A stretch of DNA of 64,000 nt, from assembly GCA_026184415.1 (NCBI GenBank), contig CM047945.1:1736001-1800000 (forward strand), written 5' to 3'. Below the pieces are notes generated by a model. It had not been told where the DNA came from, did not search any database, and was given only the letters and a program-made list of their open reading frames with translations. The position numbers and the translations under genes are program-made. Below, piece by piece: positions 11,205 to 23,795 of this stretch (positions within the stretch are counted from its first letter, which is position 1; each line of letters begins with the position of its first letter). Source of the stretch: Trichothecium roseum (Eukaryota; Ascomycota; Sordariomycetes; Hypocreales).

Positions 11205-13207
11205 TTCCAATCACCCCTGTCACTAACCCCAGTCACCCGTTAACTGACCCCTCTCTCTTCTCACCCCGATTCCCACCTCAGTCGCTTCACGGCCGACGCC
11301 TTGTTACTAACCTAATACCATGCCTGCTTGCACCTCGAGGCGGATCCCGCCAACCCCGGCTCTTGTTCTCCTTTATTGGCGTGAGCCTCAGAGAATCCTC
11401 AGAAACGGCAACGCCCCCATGCACTTATTCCGTCCTCCCCAAACAGGGCTAAGGCCATCTGTCGGGAATGCCACATCTACCTACATACTAGGTACGGAGC
11501 AGTCTTTGTAAACTCCAGCCAGCCGAATGGAGCGCTTATTGTCGTCCTGGCTCTGGCTTTTCTGGCCTAAGCATTTGTTTGTCTCGCCTGAAACGAAAGT
11601 GGTCAGGAATCGAGATACCAGGGGATTAGAGATCCGTAGGCAACCTCCACTTACACATACCATACTATATAGTATGTAGTACGCACGTACTCCGTACATA
11701 CATACTATGTAGTAGTACTGCGTACAAGGCAAGATGTCTGCCCCCGTTGTCATCCCATGCGACTCCAAGATCGATCCACAGTGGCACTGATCTTGAGCTG
11801 TTGGTGGTGTCCCAATCTTGTCTGATCAAGTCTGGGCAGACCTTTAGACCCTGGCCCCCTGACAATGGAGCTGCTGGCATATGCAGTTGCAGATGGCTTC
11901 TGCCGAACATCAGGAAAAAAGGATGGAGTGGCTCTACACACCTGCAGTGTCTCTCTTTGAACATGCCGCCACATCTTGGTCATGGAGCTTCTCGGATCGC
12001 TACGTCCGTGTAATTGGCCTCCTTCTCGTCCACCCCTTGGGGGCGTATTTTTGCTACATACATCTGCAGGCGCACAAGGTTGGCTTCCGTTGCTTCTTCT
12101 CTTAGCCGAGTCTTGAGGCGCTGTCACCCTCCCATTTTCCTACACAAAAGCAAGGTAGGTAGATTGCTTGCGGTTGATGATCGGCTACAAATGGGCGAGT
12201 ACCTACTGATCATGGCACTCAGTCTCACCTCTTACGGCATTATCCATTTCAGCCGACGGGCGTCAAGAACATCTACTCAGAACCTATCAGTATCCTCAAA
12301 CACCAAGCATCAAAGGGGTTTCTCTCATGCTCGTGTGGCCCAGCAGTTCGGTCTTCGATTTCACCGCGACCACCGAGCAGGCGCTTTGAAGGATTGTCCC
12401 TGTTCGAATTTGGTATCCTGGCCATCTCACCGGCTTGTGGGTACGATATCTACCGTTTCTAGAATTTCTACGGAGTGATCCTTCTTCTTCCATATCCCCG
12501 TTGTCATTGCTTTCTCAAAAGTGGCCCATAACGTCCACCTCGTTTACCCTATTTATCCCAGCCTAGGGTCCCTATATCGCCCAAGCGCCGTATCCAGTCA
12601 TTGATCTGCCCGGATAAACATACCAGCCTTCACCTTTGTTTCGTTTCTAACACTTCGAACCGCCGACTGCCAACCTAAAGGTTTATTCTAACCACACGTA
12701 ACTTCGTTCATATACTCAGATACACAAGTGGTCTTCAACGCATATCAACACTTCCATCTTTTGGACCTTCTAGCACCGACAGGATCGACCCCCTATAATT
12801 TCTCGGTCAAAAGAAACGCCCGTGTATTCTTCAGTCTCTACCAAGTCTCTTCAAAGAAGGCTTCAGCTCGATCAGAACAGTTGGTATTCCCAAGAAGGCG
12901 TCCAATAATCCAGCCGTCTCGTACTGTCAGAGCCAAGAACCCAAAGAATACAGGCCTCGGCGCTGCTTTGAACTTCGTACTTGACGACCTACCTCAAACT
13001 CCTCCGATATCCTACAATACCACGCTACCAAGCGATCCAGACTGGCTCTCCTTACAACCTAACCGAGACCCAATCACGACCCTTTGCTTCACTCAACCTC
13101 AGCACAGGTTGCCTCTACTCGGAGTAGAACCTGGGTAAAGTGTCAGCAGTGTGTTCTAGTTCTCTACATAACCAAGGTTTCTGCTGGAGCCTTACAACAC
13201 CATTCCA

Positions 13208-15176
13208 ATGTTGGCCACAAAGCCCAGAGAAGGGGAGCACAAGTACTGGTCTTTTGACAAGTTTACCTCATTGGCACAGAAGTCACCAGGCTCACGTATG
13301 TCGAGCCAGTACTTGAATTCTCTGTCAACGCAGCCTAACTGGCGAGGCCATTACACTTACGGCAACAGAGAATCCGATTCTCTGGCTTCATCATCGCCTC
13401 GCAACTCCAATTCCTCTCTTGAAGCCCAGAAGCAGTGTCACAAACTCGCTTCAGGCTGTGAGGATCATGAACTCAGTGTAGGGTCAACTACGAAAAGCCC
13501 ACCTGGCTTCGAAGATATTAAACTTGAGGATTTCCAGCCTAAGTCCTTGCACACATTGGAGCAAGGCGCCCCGACTAGTACCCAAGCCCCTGTGAGGAAC
13601 TTCTCTCCGGCGGGAATAAATACCGAAGGGTGCCGCTCATCAGGCCGGCCACTTGTCAAGTCTCCAGTACAAGATGAGCTGCAGAAAACGCTGAGTATTG
13701 GGTCTGCTAGCAACGAGGGCCGTGAGGATGTTATCAAAGATGAGGATATGGATGTCACGGACGAAGACGATATGCTTGATGCTATGGAGGATGACGGCGC
13801 CCGGCAGCGAATGGCAGCCGACAGAAGTGCGGCCAAACGCAAAATGAAGCGATTCAGGTAAGTTAAGCTTGGCGGTTAGTACAACAGGTTTCTAACATTT
13901 CCAAGGCTCAACCATCAACAAACTCGATTCTTAATGAGCGAATTCGTCAAACAACCTCACCCAGACGCCACGCATAGAGAGCGGCTATCGCAGCAGATTC
14001 CTGGCTTGAGCCCTCGTCAAGTGCAGGTCTGGTTTCAAAACAGGTATGCCCATCATGCTACATCTTGCTATATAACCTTGGGTCCTAACAAGAAAAAAAT
14101 TGAAAGGCGTGCCAAGATTAAGAGGCTCAATGTCAACGATCGAGAGCGTGTCATCCAGATGCGAGCTGTACCCGACAACTTTGACAACGTACGAGCACTG
14201 CACTCTCCGTATGGGGCGGTTCAAGGCGTTGGAAGGCCGTTTGCTCAACACGATATGAGTAGCCAGCCATTCAGGAACAATAATATGAGGCCTTTGATAG
14301 TAGACGTACAACGCTCTGTGACAGGCACTCAGTCTCCGACAAGTCTCACGCCGTCTTTGGGGGGGTTTGGCTTTCCCAGATCGAATGTCACTACGCCTGA
14401 TGTCCTCTCCCCACTTTCTTCAGCTTCGAACGACAGATACTCCTTTAGTAGTGCTGCTTCCAGTCCATATGGTGTAGGACATGGCCTCTCGCATGGCTTC
14501 CTTGGTCAGCAGCACAGCTTTGACAATACCGCGAGCGTCTCTCGGCCAGCACATGCCTTACAACCGTTGTCACTACGCGACCCTCTCATCAGGACAAGGG
14601 GGGAAACAATGCATTCGCCCTTGCAATCAGCAATGTCTTGGAAAGTTGGCTCCCTTGACTATTCCGGATGCCAGGAGCTATCAAGCTCTCACTCCGAAAG
14701 CCGCCATCAGTCAAGATTTCTAAATTCTACTCTGGGTCAAGGCTTTTACGATGGAGGCCAATACGTCTGTGGGTATACCAGTATGGACTACTTTCACGTA
14801 CAAAACTGACATTTATTCAGCAACTTCGGCGCTAGGCTACGGGGTGAAATCTCGTTCCCCCACAACAGTAGCAACGGCAGACTACCCCGGTGTCCATCAC
14901 AGCCCACTTAACCGACCTCGAATGAGAGCAGCTTCGGCCACGCTCCCCCTGAATTCTGAGTTTTCGGACCAACCGCGAAGCGCAGCCGCCGATTCGCCTC
15001 CCCCGAGCCAACACGTCACGTCCCGGCAGATATCGCTATCATCTAGCATCAGTAATCCATCGATTTGCACGACCAGCTATCCGTCCGCGCCTCTGGCCAC
15101 ACCGATGGATTATCCATCCAAATCCCCACGCAAAACCAGTCCCCGGAATATGGACAATGTCCCGACTTTGACTTGA
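13208..15176 (+). CDS. Homeodomain transcription factor
   Basis: Proposed structure is join(13208..13857, 13906..14043, 14107..14780, 14821..15176), about 605 residues. An acidic DVTDEDDMLDAMEDDGA segment (about 180-200) precedes the homeodomain (about 210-270), which starts KRKMKRFR and ends with the recognition helix VQVWFQNRRAKIKR, carrying the canonical W48, F49, Q50, N51 and R53. The arm and helix 3 are split by introns of 48 and 63 nt. The rest is Ser/Pro/Gln-rich and low complexity, as in fungal activators. The first two junctions are certain, since they rebuild FRLNHQQ and WFQNRRAK. The third (40-nt intron, donor GTATGG) is weak: I infer it because the downstream frame stays open with Ser/Pro-rich coding style to 15176. 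Without it the protein ends at 14809. Start is the first ATG of the long frame. Targets are unknown. Confidence 0.85.
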
Positions 15177-17447
15177 GATCTTTTATCTGTATTCTTAGAG
15201 GAAGTAGTCACGAAGTTTATGAAGATTAAGAAGACGGCTCGTTGGGAGAGCATACTATTGGTGGGCTTTTCTGGTGATTACAGTTGGGGCCGGGACTGCA
15301 TGCTTCAGGAGCACTGGCGTAGCAAGCAAGAGGGTAATTCAAACAACAAAGCAATATGGATGGTGTCTAGGGCAAGAGCTATCAGATGGAGTAGCATATG
15401 CACGGCATTACTACTTGGTGGGAATTGATTATACTTACGGCTTGGGTGGGATCGGAGTTTGTTTTTCTTTCGAATTTCTGATCCTTTTTCGCTTTGATAT
15501 TGAATAAAGGAAATCGCTGGCGAGCCTTGTTCCCTACCATCATTACTTCCTAGGACTTGTCCAACAGGTTGGTTGGCGATAAGGGAGTGGTGAATGGATT
15601 CATAGCGGTCGAGGAAGAATGAACATGTATTACTTCGCCTTATAAAAACCTCTGTGTGTTTACTAATACTGCGACATCTCCTAGATAGCGGTAAGCATGC
15701 AGACGTGGCCAGTAACAAGCGACCGTAGCAGCTTCATGCAGTCATTCAGCAGTTTTTGCCTCGCTATGCATTTCGCATGCTGTTAGCAGGCAATGGAGAT
15801 GGAATACAACCTGGTGGCCTTAGCACCATCATACAGAGCAATGAAGCCCAACTATATTCTCTATTTATTGCGGTTACAACCTAGCTAAGAAATATAGAAT
15901 ATTGTTTGTCAAACTTCTCAACTTAAACAAAGGTCAGCCGTGATTCCAACTGATAGATAATGATGTCCACATCACACGTCATAACGATACACTTTTCAGG
16001 GTAGTGCCAGTGTTCCTCATGCAGCCAAGTGGTTAGCCATCTTTTATGAAAGATAGAAAACTGCAGCCGAGGCAAGTAGGTTTACCAGATTGTGAAAGTC
16101 ATCATGTATGTATTCGTTTCGTGTTCATATGGGCAAAGCACTGTTACGGAAGTTCACTCACTTTTCTATCTGATATAAATAAGGTTGGGCGGGAAACTGA
16201 CCCGGCTCAACCATGCGCAAGCGAAAATGCACACGTAGCACACAAGCTTCCAAGCAGAGCAAAACGACAGTTGGAGCTACGAATGACAACAAACTACCGC
16301 AAAACAAGGCAAGGAGGCACAGAGGCATAACAGGCCAAGAGATATATGTCACTTGCATCAGGTCATCACCGCATCATGGTAGCCGCACGAGGGGCCCTCG
16401 TGATGATGGTTTTAGGCAAGGTTTTCTTTTTCTGGACCTAAAGGACTTCGCAAATCGCCGGCAGCATCTAGAGTTGATTCGAAATCATGGTAAGCCGGCG
16501 CATAGAAGGGGGAAGTCCCACTGGTCGTGTCAAATGTTTTGAAGAAGAAAAAGGAAAAAAGAAAAAAAGACATGAAATTTTTCGCGAGGCTCAATTAGAG
16601 TAAGTCATGGCTGGGGGGGAGGGGGGGTTCTCCACGACATCACGTGATGAATCTCAAAGAGCCGCGAGGCCTGGGGTGCCTTGCCGTTGATTGGTGGTAA
16701 TTCGTTTTGGGGCGGAACCCTTTGTCGACCTCTTTTGTCGACAGGATCCACCGGTGTTTTGGTGTTTCCGCCAGCTGGCGCCCACCGATTCCCTTGTTGG
16801 TTGGACTCCGACATGAAGACGGCCAGGCCGCTAAGGTTCAGACCGTTCAGGCAGCACCAGAGTAAGTGAGGCAGGTGCGTTGGAAAGTGGGGTCTTTTCT
16901 CTTTCCCTTCAGCGAAACGAGGCTCCGGAGTAGGAGCAGACAAAATTCATCAATCAGTCCGTGCGTCATTTCAATGCCAAAACGCAACAGACTTTTTTCT
17001 CCTCCGAAACGAGGTGGATGCTGCCTCGTGATTCAGGCGCCAACGCACTTCCCGCCCTCCAGGCTCACTCACTCCACCTTCTCACCTCACTTGCTCAGGT
17101 CATTCCGCCCAGCGATCTGATCTCCATCTTCATCATCACCGTCAATCAAGCACTACTAACGCCGAATCAACAACCCCCGACAACGACGCTCACGATCATT
17201 GCGAAAACGAGCTGCAGGCGTTGGTACCGAACAGCTGCATATTTTTCCATCGCCTCCGACGTTCGGGCGCCCTGTCGCTCGCGCCCCTAAACGCTTTCCG
17301 AAGATCACAGGAAAGAGAAAGAAGCACAGGAGGAAATTTCGTGCATGATATCCGGCTGAGCGAAGCGATCAAGGCAGGAAAGTCGGCGGCTCAGGCGCGA
17401 CTTGGCCAGATATCCCTTCTCGGGGTAAAGGGCAATTCAGCATCATC
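15177..17447. other. Intergenic region without recognised gene
   Basis: About 2.3 kb between the homeobox stop and the Rox3 start. ORFs are all under 140 codons and have no domain. The last 500 bp (C/A-rich, with CTCACTCACTCC-like pyrimidine runs near 17060-17150) look like the Rox3 promoter and leader. The TACGGAGTA motif, common in other intergenic stretches, is not present here. Confidence 0.5.
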
Positions 17448-18634
17448 ATGTCTTTCCATCCTCAAACGCCCCAAAGTCCCTCGCAAGTTTCGCCTGCGAC
17501 CTCGTCGGACCCGACCGCAAGTCTCAACACTTCCATGACGACGACCGCAACGACCCTTCCTACACCCGCACATAGCGTGAGCGGTAGTATATCGCAGCCC
17601 GACGCCGTTATGAATGATGACTCGCCTCATAAGCGCAAACGCGCTCTCGATGACGATGGCGAACGCGACCAAAAGAAGGTTCACCTCGAGAACCAAGGGT
17701 TGATGATCGAGGACCTGCATCTGGATGTCGGCAGCAAATACCTGCTATGCCAGAAACGTAAGACTCCCTTCGCTGCCCTCTTCCCACTCCTATCCTGCAC
17801 ATGGAAAGGAGTTGGGATCTCGACAGTCGCGTGGAGTCGTCAAACGTGAAACAAGTTTTGTGTTAACATGCAGTCTCTCATATAGCGCATTCCCAACAGT
17901 TCCCGCAACTTTCTGCAGACCTGTATGAGATGTTCGGCCTGACAGGCCTGGCCGCCGAGGTTGCGCGAGAAAAGCCCAATGGCGAGAAGAATGCTTTACG
18001 CAAGACGTACAAGGGCCACATAAAACGTCTGGGTATTGCCGGGCATTTTGACGCGCACAAGAAGCCGGATGGCGAGGTATCCGACTTCATGCAGATGTAT
18101 TATATGCCGGATGACGAATGGACGGCATACCAGATTTCAGGCAATGATATTGGGGATGGGCTCTCGGAAATGACCCTGCAAAGCTTATCGCGGGCAACAA
18201 CACTTGCCAAGGGACCCATACCTAAGAAGGTATGGGACACATCAATCCTGGGCGATATCCTCGGTGATGGGACCAAGAAGCCTACTACCACTCCCGGCAC
18301 ACCGGTGACAGGTGTGCCAGCGCCCATGAGCAACCCCAAGCTTCAGGTGGGCCTGGGGCAAAACCAAGTGCGGCCTCACAGGACCATGAAGAAGAGAACC
18401 TACGGCGACAGCAGTTATGAAGGCTACAATGAGGGTTACGCGGACGATGATGCTGGTGCAGAAACTGGCTACGACACCGGGGATGGCGACGCTTCGAAGC
18501 GGAGAAAGAAGGTCAGCGCCGTAGCAGCCTCGGGTGTGGAAAAAAATGCTGACACGCCACAGGATAGCGGTAACGCTTCTCCTTACCCCAATGCTATTCG
18601 ACAGCAATATGGCCCTGGTATGGTCGGTGTATAA
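17448..18634 (+). CDS. rox3: Mediator subunit 19 (Rox3)
   Basis: Structure is join(17448..17757, 17886..18634), 352 residues. The N-terminal 75 residues are Pro/Ser/Thr-rich, then a KRKRALDDD basic-acidic patch. The conserved Rox3/Med19 block follows: DLHLDVGSKYLLCQK, spliced to PHSQQFPQLSADLYEMFGL, then VAREKPNGEKNALRKTYKGHIKRLGI and KVWDTSILGDI. The C-terminal third is Gly/Asp/Tyr-rich with a KRRKK patch. Med19 sits in the Mediator head/middle and links activators to RNA polymerase II in the nucleus. The 128-nt intron is placed by the donor GTAAGA and the need to join CQK to PHSQQ in frame. It lies between two transcription-factor genes with no sign of an operon-like link. Confidence 0.92.
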
Positions 18635-20222
18635 CGAAACAGTTCCTCGATTCTATCGTCGACTACCGACCATTGACCTTCAATTACGCCGACCGCTTCA
18701 TATCGATCTCGGCTAGCTACGTACCTTTGCCTTACCTGCATCAGCGACGAACATACATGGCATGAGCGAGGGATTCCACTCAAAAAAGGAATCCTCGGGG
18801 CTCTGTCTTATACGATACCTCATGGAGAGAAAATGAAACGCCCACAACATAAAACGAAACCGAGAAAACGAAACCGACTTTTTGTTTCAGCGACGTTTTA
18901 TGCTGGGCCCATTCTTTCATACTCTCCCACTTCATTTCGCCTGTCTTCTTTTTCGCACATGGTTGTCCTTTTTGATGTCATCTTTGCATAAATGATGGCC
19001 CCTTAACCCCTTTCCTACACCTCCTTTCCCCGAGTCCTTTTTTTTTTTATCCTGATTGTTTCCCACAAAATTGCACAGCACGGCGCTGGGGGTTGGTCCA
19101 CATGTTTCATTATTATTTTTTTGCTATTCCATCTTGTTACCAAAGGGAGGATCCGGACAGGGAAAGAAAAGTTTTTTTTGTCTCTTTCCAGATTTCCTTC
19201 CACTATATTATATTCGACAGTTATTTTTTCGGAAATTCACATGCGTTTTTTGTACTGCTCATTAATGTCGAGAGCAGCAGACAAGACCCAACTAGGAACC
19301 CAAAAAAAAATACGAAAAAAAGAGAATCCAGATAAACAACGTGAGAAAAAAAACCTCGGGAAGGGGGGTGAAGAAGAAGAAGAATGAAAGAGTCCCGAGG
19401 ATTTTTTTGGGGCATTAAATAAAGACCAAGCAGGCAGACAGGCAGGCAAGACGAGGAGAGGCGAGGCGAGTCAAATTTGGGAAAGGGGGGAGGGAAGGTT
19501 GATTACTAAACGAACGATTGGTTTTGGTGGTTTTTTTTTTTTTTTTTGCTCTTTTATGATGTCTACTGGATGACATATATGGAAGGGAAAGGTTTGGGGG
19601 CCCTCTCCTCTCTCCTCTTTGAACGGTTGACTCTGGGGAGGAGGCCTCGAGATACCAGAGCTACTTTTGGAATTAAAGTAAAAACCCTCCTGCCTTTCAC
19701 AATACACTTAATTGTAAATGACATCAATCTTCACGCTGTGCGATTGGGCATGTCTTGCTATTGGGCGGTTCCCGTCAGATCAACGACTGCACAACTCTTC
19801 CATTGATCCCCTTCGAGGCGACGGGAGGCTTGATAAAGATGTATCACAACGGGAAAATGGTATTTTGACAAATATTAATGTAATATACATATACACCTAA
19901 ATATAGACATTTAGGTAAGTAACGGGCTGAGCAAGATCCCGGCCAGTATTTTAGAAAAAGAAAAAAGAAAGAGATCAAGAGGGTAAGAGAAACAGAAGAA
20001 AAAAAGAAGAAAGATGAATAACAAATGCGCCTAATCGTGTATTATGCTAAATAAAACCCAAGCCAAGAAAAGGTAGAAGGGGGGGGGGGGGGGGGGGAGA
20101 GCATAAATATCAAGGACGTTATTCGATTTTTGAATAGATGCTCAGAGAAACGTGAGGCTGTATGCTGTCCGCGTGTCTTTTTTATTTTTCCACTGACCGG
20201 CGTTTGCTTCTTTTTTTTTTCA
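18635..20222. other. Convergent 3' intergenic region with homopolymer tracts
   Basis: About 1.6 kb between the convergent Rox3 and Zn2Cys6 genes. It is A/T-rich, with long A, T and G runs (T-run near 19533, G-run at 20079-20097) and purine-rich AAGAAGAAG stretches. No ORF exceeds 90 codons except shadows. It probably holds both 3' UTRs. It lacks the TACGGAGTA motif. Confidence 0.5.
20079..20097. repeat. Homopolymer G tract (about 19)
   Basis: A run of about 19 G just downstream of the Zn2Cys6 gene. Exact length is uncertain for technical reasons. Confidence 0.75.
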
Positions 20223-23200
20223 TCACTTGTTACTCTCGTCGCCGCCAAAGTCTCCAAAGTTGCCGTTCTCAACGGTCGGGTACGCGCCGCCGCTGAGCTC
20301 TGCCCAGTTCCAGTCCAGGGTGGCCGGTAGGCTGAAGAGGCCCTGCGGGAGCAGCGGCTGCTGGAATTGCACCGGGCGGCCGTCCTGGGGAGGGAAGCCG
20401 GTGTATGTCTCATAGTCCCCATTCTGGGGTTGCATGGCCTGCTGTTGGTTGAAATCTGCCTGTCCCCATGGCGAGACGTTTGGCATCATTCCAGGCGATG
20501 ACCCACCGAAGGGACTGTACGGTGATGTGCCCAGGCTGAATCCCTCCTGGGCATGCTCAGGCACCAAATACGCACCTGTTGAGGTTGTCGGCGTCGTCGT
20601 TGTCGGCGCATGGGATGGTTGCGTGGCGACGCCAGAATTTGCCGGAGTGGCAGGCATGTTGGGCATATTCGGGCTCTTACTATGTGCAGCCGGTGTAGTG
20701 CCGCCCATTGCTGAGTTACCAGTAGAAGCTGCAGCCGTCTCGGGTTTGCTCGCGTCCTGGGTTTTGCGTTTCCTTTTACTCGACTGCTCCTTCTCTGCTT
20801 TCTCAATGACAAGCCTTCCGATGCGTTCGAACTCGGCGCAAACGCCCAGCATTCGGTGCACGCCACCCTGCTCAGCCTCCTGTCCAAGCATAGACAGGAA
20901 CGTGACAACCGTATTCATTAAGCGTGTATCGCTCTTCGCTCGAGGGTCAAGGGGGTTTTGAAGGATATTGCCGAAGAGTATCATGAGAGAAGATACCGGG
21001 AAGTACAAGATCATCCTAGTCAAACATCAGTATCGGGTGTCGGGAGCTGCGAGATCAAGGGGTTATGGCACCTACCAGACACATGAGAAATCTCCTTGCG
21101 GGATGTACTTGAGCATAGATATAGAGGCTCTGGCGGCAGCAGTGCAGAGAGCTGCTGATGAATAAACTCTGGGGTTCAGAGCTCGTGTGTTCAGCCCCTG
21201 GAAGGCGTAGTTTGAGAGGCGACTTGTCCAAAAGCCATGGTGGACGGACATGCGATGAATGGTGGTTAAGCAATTATAGTAGGTGAGGTGAAGCATAACG
21301 ATGTGAAGTATGAGAGGGGTGTGTGAGGCCTTTATCTCATGTTCTGGTCGGAAGTCGATGGGTATCCTATCCTTCCACTCCTCCAGCTCGCCATCAAGCT
21401 CGCCAATGGCATTCAGAAGCTCACCATTCGATTGCTTCGATGCTTTCGTTGAATATAGTCGCCTATACACGTTACTCTCGATGACACTGAATTCACACAT
21501 GATGCGGAAAAGGTTCATCTTGCCCTTGCCGTCGGCTAAGGGGATGTTGCCGATATTATCCTCAGGATCAGCGTCTGGAAGTTCGACATTCATATCGTCG
21601 TCATCCTGAGCCGGCGGTCTCCCTGAGCGTAGACAAATATCCTTGTCCAAAATGTATGCGATCCAGAACACTCTCTTCCGCTGCTCGATCTCGATAGGAT
21701 TCAGGTTAAACCCTGTTCCCTTTTTATGCAATCCTATACTGTGAGCCAGGCGCATTGCAGATGCAATCAACAGGAAAGCTGGCTGGGGATTGGGCGTCCC
21801 TTGCATGAAGAGGGCCATGCCAAGAAGACCTTGCACGCTGAGCAGGTCTGTATTGCGCATGGTTAGTTCGGCGAAGACGCCGAGCGCATTCTTCAAATAG
21901 TCCCACGCCTTCTCATCCTCTTCGGCCGGCACAAGGTTGCTCATCACGCGCAAGCGATGTGCAATGGCCAAGGCGCAGTTCAAACTGGCCCACCATCCGG
22001 ATCCTTGGTAAGGATTGTGGGAGTATTGTCGTTCTACAAGATGCATGAAAGTTGGCTGGTGAAAGAGTGGAAACATGCAGTTGAAGTTTTCGAAGTAGTC
22101 CTGGAGTAGGGAGAGGGCTTCGGGTTTTGGTGGCAGTGGTCGGAATACTGGGCGTCGAAAGACATCATTGAAGACTTCGGGTTTCCAGTTTGTCCACTTA
22201 TGGTCGTCGATGGATACCTCAGTGATCATGTGTTGGAAGGAGTTGTCGCCCGTCTTGGAGTTTACCCACTGGATACCCTTGGGGGAAAAGATGGAGAAAC
22301 CCGACGATGAGCCTACGTCTTAGTCAGTAGGCGTTTGGTGAATATCTGAAGTTACTGGTACTCACCAATATATCTTGTCTCCCCAGACTGGTTCGTGACG
22401 AGAGAGCACATCATATCTGATAGGTTCTCAACCTCAGCCTCTTCATCTTCATCCCTTACAGATTCCTCTTTCTTGATATTGGTTTTGTTGTCTCTGTTAG
22501 CATCAGGGGACGCTACAGTATTGGTACTATGTGGCGAGGTTGCGTTGATGGTCGCAGTTCTTTGTGACGGTGACCCTGGTGTAGAAGCGGTTGCCTGTGA
22601 TGCCTGAACACTGGCGGACCGTTGCTTATCTTGAAGCCTCTTCTCCAACGCACCAAGATCCGTCTCCTCTTCGTCGAGGAGACCTGATAACCGCAAAAGA
22701 TGCTCCATGCGCTCGAGTCTGTTCTCCAGCCCTTCAATATATTTGGCGCTGGCAATCCGTCAGCGGACGCTTCTCACGAGAAACCCAATTCGACCATGAT
22801 ATAATGAAGGAAAGAAAGATAGAAAGAAAGAAAGAAAGAAAACACAATAAGAATCCATGTACCTACCCCTTTGGTGGCGTGCGCTTCTTCTCCACCTGTG
22901 TGAAAACACAATCCGTCTTGTAATTGATGCACTGCGTGCAAGCAGGCAACTTGCCATCGCATTTGATCTTCTTCTTTCGACACATGTCGCAAGCCTTTTG
23001 TTACCCCCGAGCGGGCAATACGTCAGCTCTGGCTATCCCCGCCCCGAGCCCATGATGCGTAGATAGGTATGGCTTACCCTTGCTATCCTCCTTCTCTTGG
23101 CCTCGTGAGGGTCTTCGTATAGCATTGAGTCTGGGAACATCTGCGCAGCTATTTCGGGAGGCAGCTGCGACATGCCGCTGTCCGGCCCATAACCGCCAAA

Positions 23201-23266
23201 GAAGGGAGGCGGCGGGTTCATTGGCGCAGATGCCATTCCCGGTACCTGGAAACCCATCTGATCCAT
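20223..23266 (-). CDS. Zn(II)2Cys6 transcription factor with fungal-specific middle homology region
   Basis: Structure is complement(join(20223..21015, 21076..22312, 22366..22748, 22867..22994, 23078..23266)), 909 residues, in frame across all four introns. The zinc cluster fits C-X2-C-X6-C-X6-C-X2-C-X6-C exactly, with Cys at 65, 68, 75, 82, 85 and 92 and KKKIKCDGKLPACTQC in between. A coiled segment (KYIEGLENRLERMEHLL) follows, then an acidic linker. The fungal_trans domain includes YFENFNCMFPLFHQPTF, AMRLAHSIGLHK and ERQ-type KRVFWIAYILDKDICLRSGRPP. The C-terminus is Pro/Gln/Asn-rich with a KRKRK patch and ends near an acidic DFGGDESNK. Such proteins bind CGG half-sites in the nucleus. An upstream in-frame ATG at 23380 would add 38 residues; I chose 23266 because the extension is unlike the family. 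Target genes are unknown. Confidence 0.88.
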
Positions 23267-23776
23267 AATCGGCCGGCACGCTATCGTCGTTGTCGCCGGT
23301 GACGTTTCTCTGGACGGGGGGGAGGGGCAAGCGAAACGGATCGGAGCGATGGTACAGCGGTCGGTCGTCCGTTCACTCAAGGTATCGTTGGAAGTTTACG
23401 AGATGTCTCGTGGAAGTCGGAAACTCGTATGAAGAATCAACGGGTTGCCCCTCGTGGTTGGCAAGCAATATGACCTAGTTGATGTAAGGCCGCGGTCGTT
23501 AGCAGCAGTGCTAGTGGTGGTAGTCCGGAGTTATAGCGTTGGATAGTTGGGAGGAGCTTGGTCCGTGGTCCCGGCTTCTCGAGGTACCGGATCTGCCGAT
23601 CTTGGAATTGAGGCTTAGCTCTTTGGTGGTTCTTGGAAGATTCCGCACCAAGATGAACCAACCTTTTTTGAGTATGAGGTAGGTGAGGGGGGAGGGGAGA
23701 GAAGAGAAACGGGTAGTACGGAGGAGGCAGTTGCATAGATGTCTTACAATCCGACCCCTGATGTTTAGTCAGTCTA

Positions 23777-23795
23777 GGGGGGGGGGGGGGGGGGG
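23777..23795. repeat. Homopolymer G tract
   Basis: A run of roughly 19 G upstream of the Zn2Cys6 gene; the exact length is uncertain. Confidence 0.75.

Larger units (their letters stand above)
6635..13207. other. Gene-poor interval of about 6.6 kb, ending in the homeobox gene 5' leader
   Basis: No ORF here exceeds about 155 codons and none shows a recognisable domain or a consistent splice structure. Composition differs from the genes: many TACGGAGTA-type motifs (near 7230, 7610, 8921, 9200, 9552, 10985, 11690, 12470), triplet TAC/TAG runs, and short tandem repeats. I looked for tRNA B boxes on both strands and found none with a matching A box. The last 500 bp (about 12700-13207) are pyrimidine-rich and in the right place for a long 5' leader of the homeobox gene; that leader contains a 136-codon ORF at 12728-13138 which could act as an upstream ORF. 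Nothing else can be assigned. Confidence 0.5.

Noticed and set aside
12100..12480. Short GTTCGAATT near 12403 and GGTTCGAGTCA near 46834 as tRNA B boxes
   Set aside because: Neither has a properly spaced A box or acceptor stem, so I do not call tRNA genes.
16046..16600. Overlapping ORFs of about 95-110 codons as a gene upstream of rox3
   Set aside because: Frames on both strands overlap, without domains or splice signals in line.
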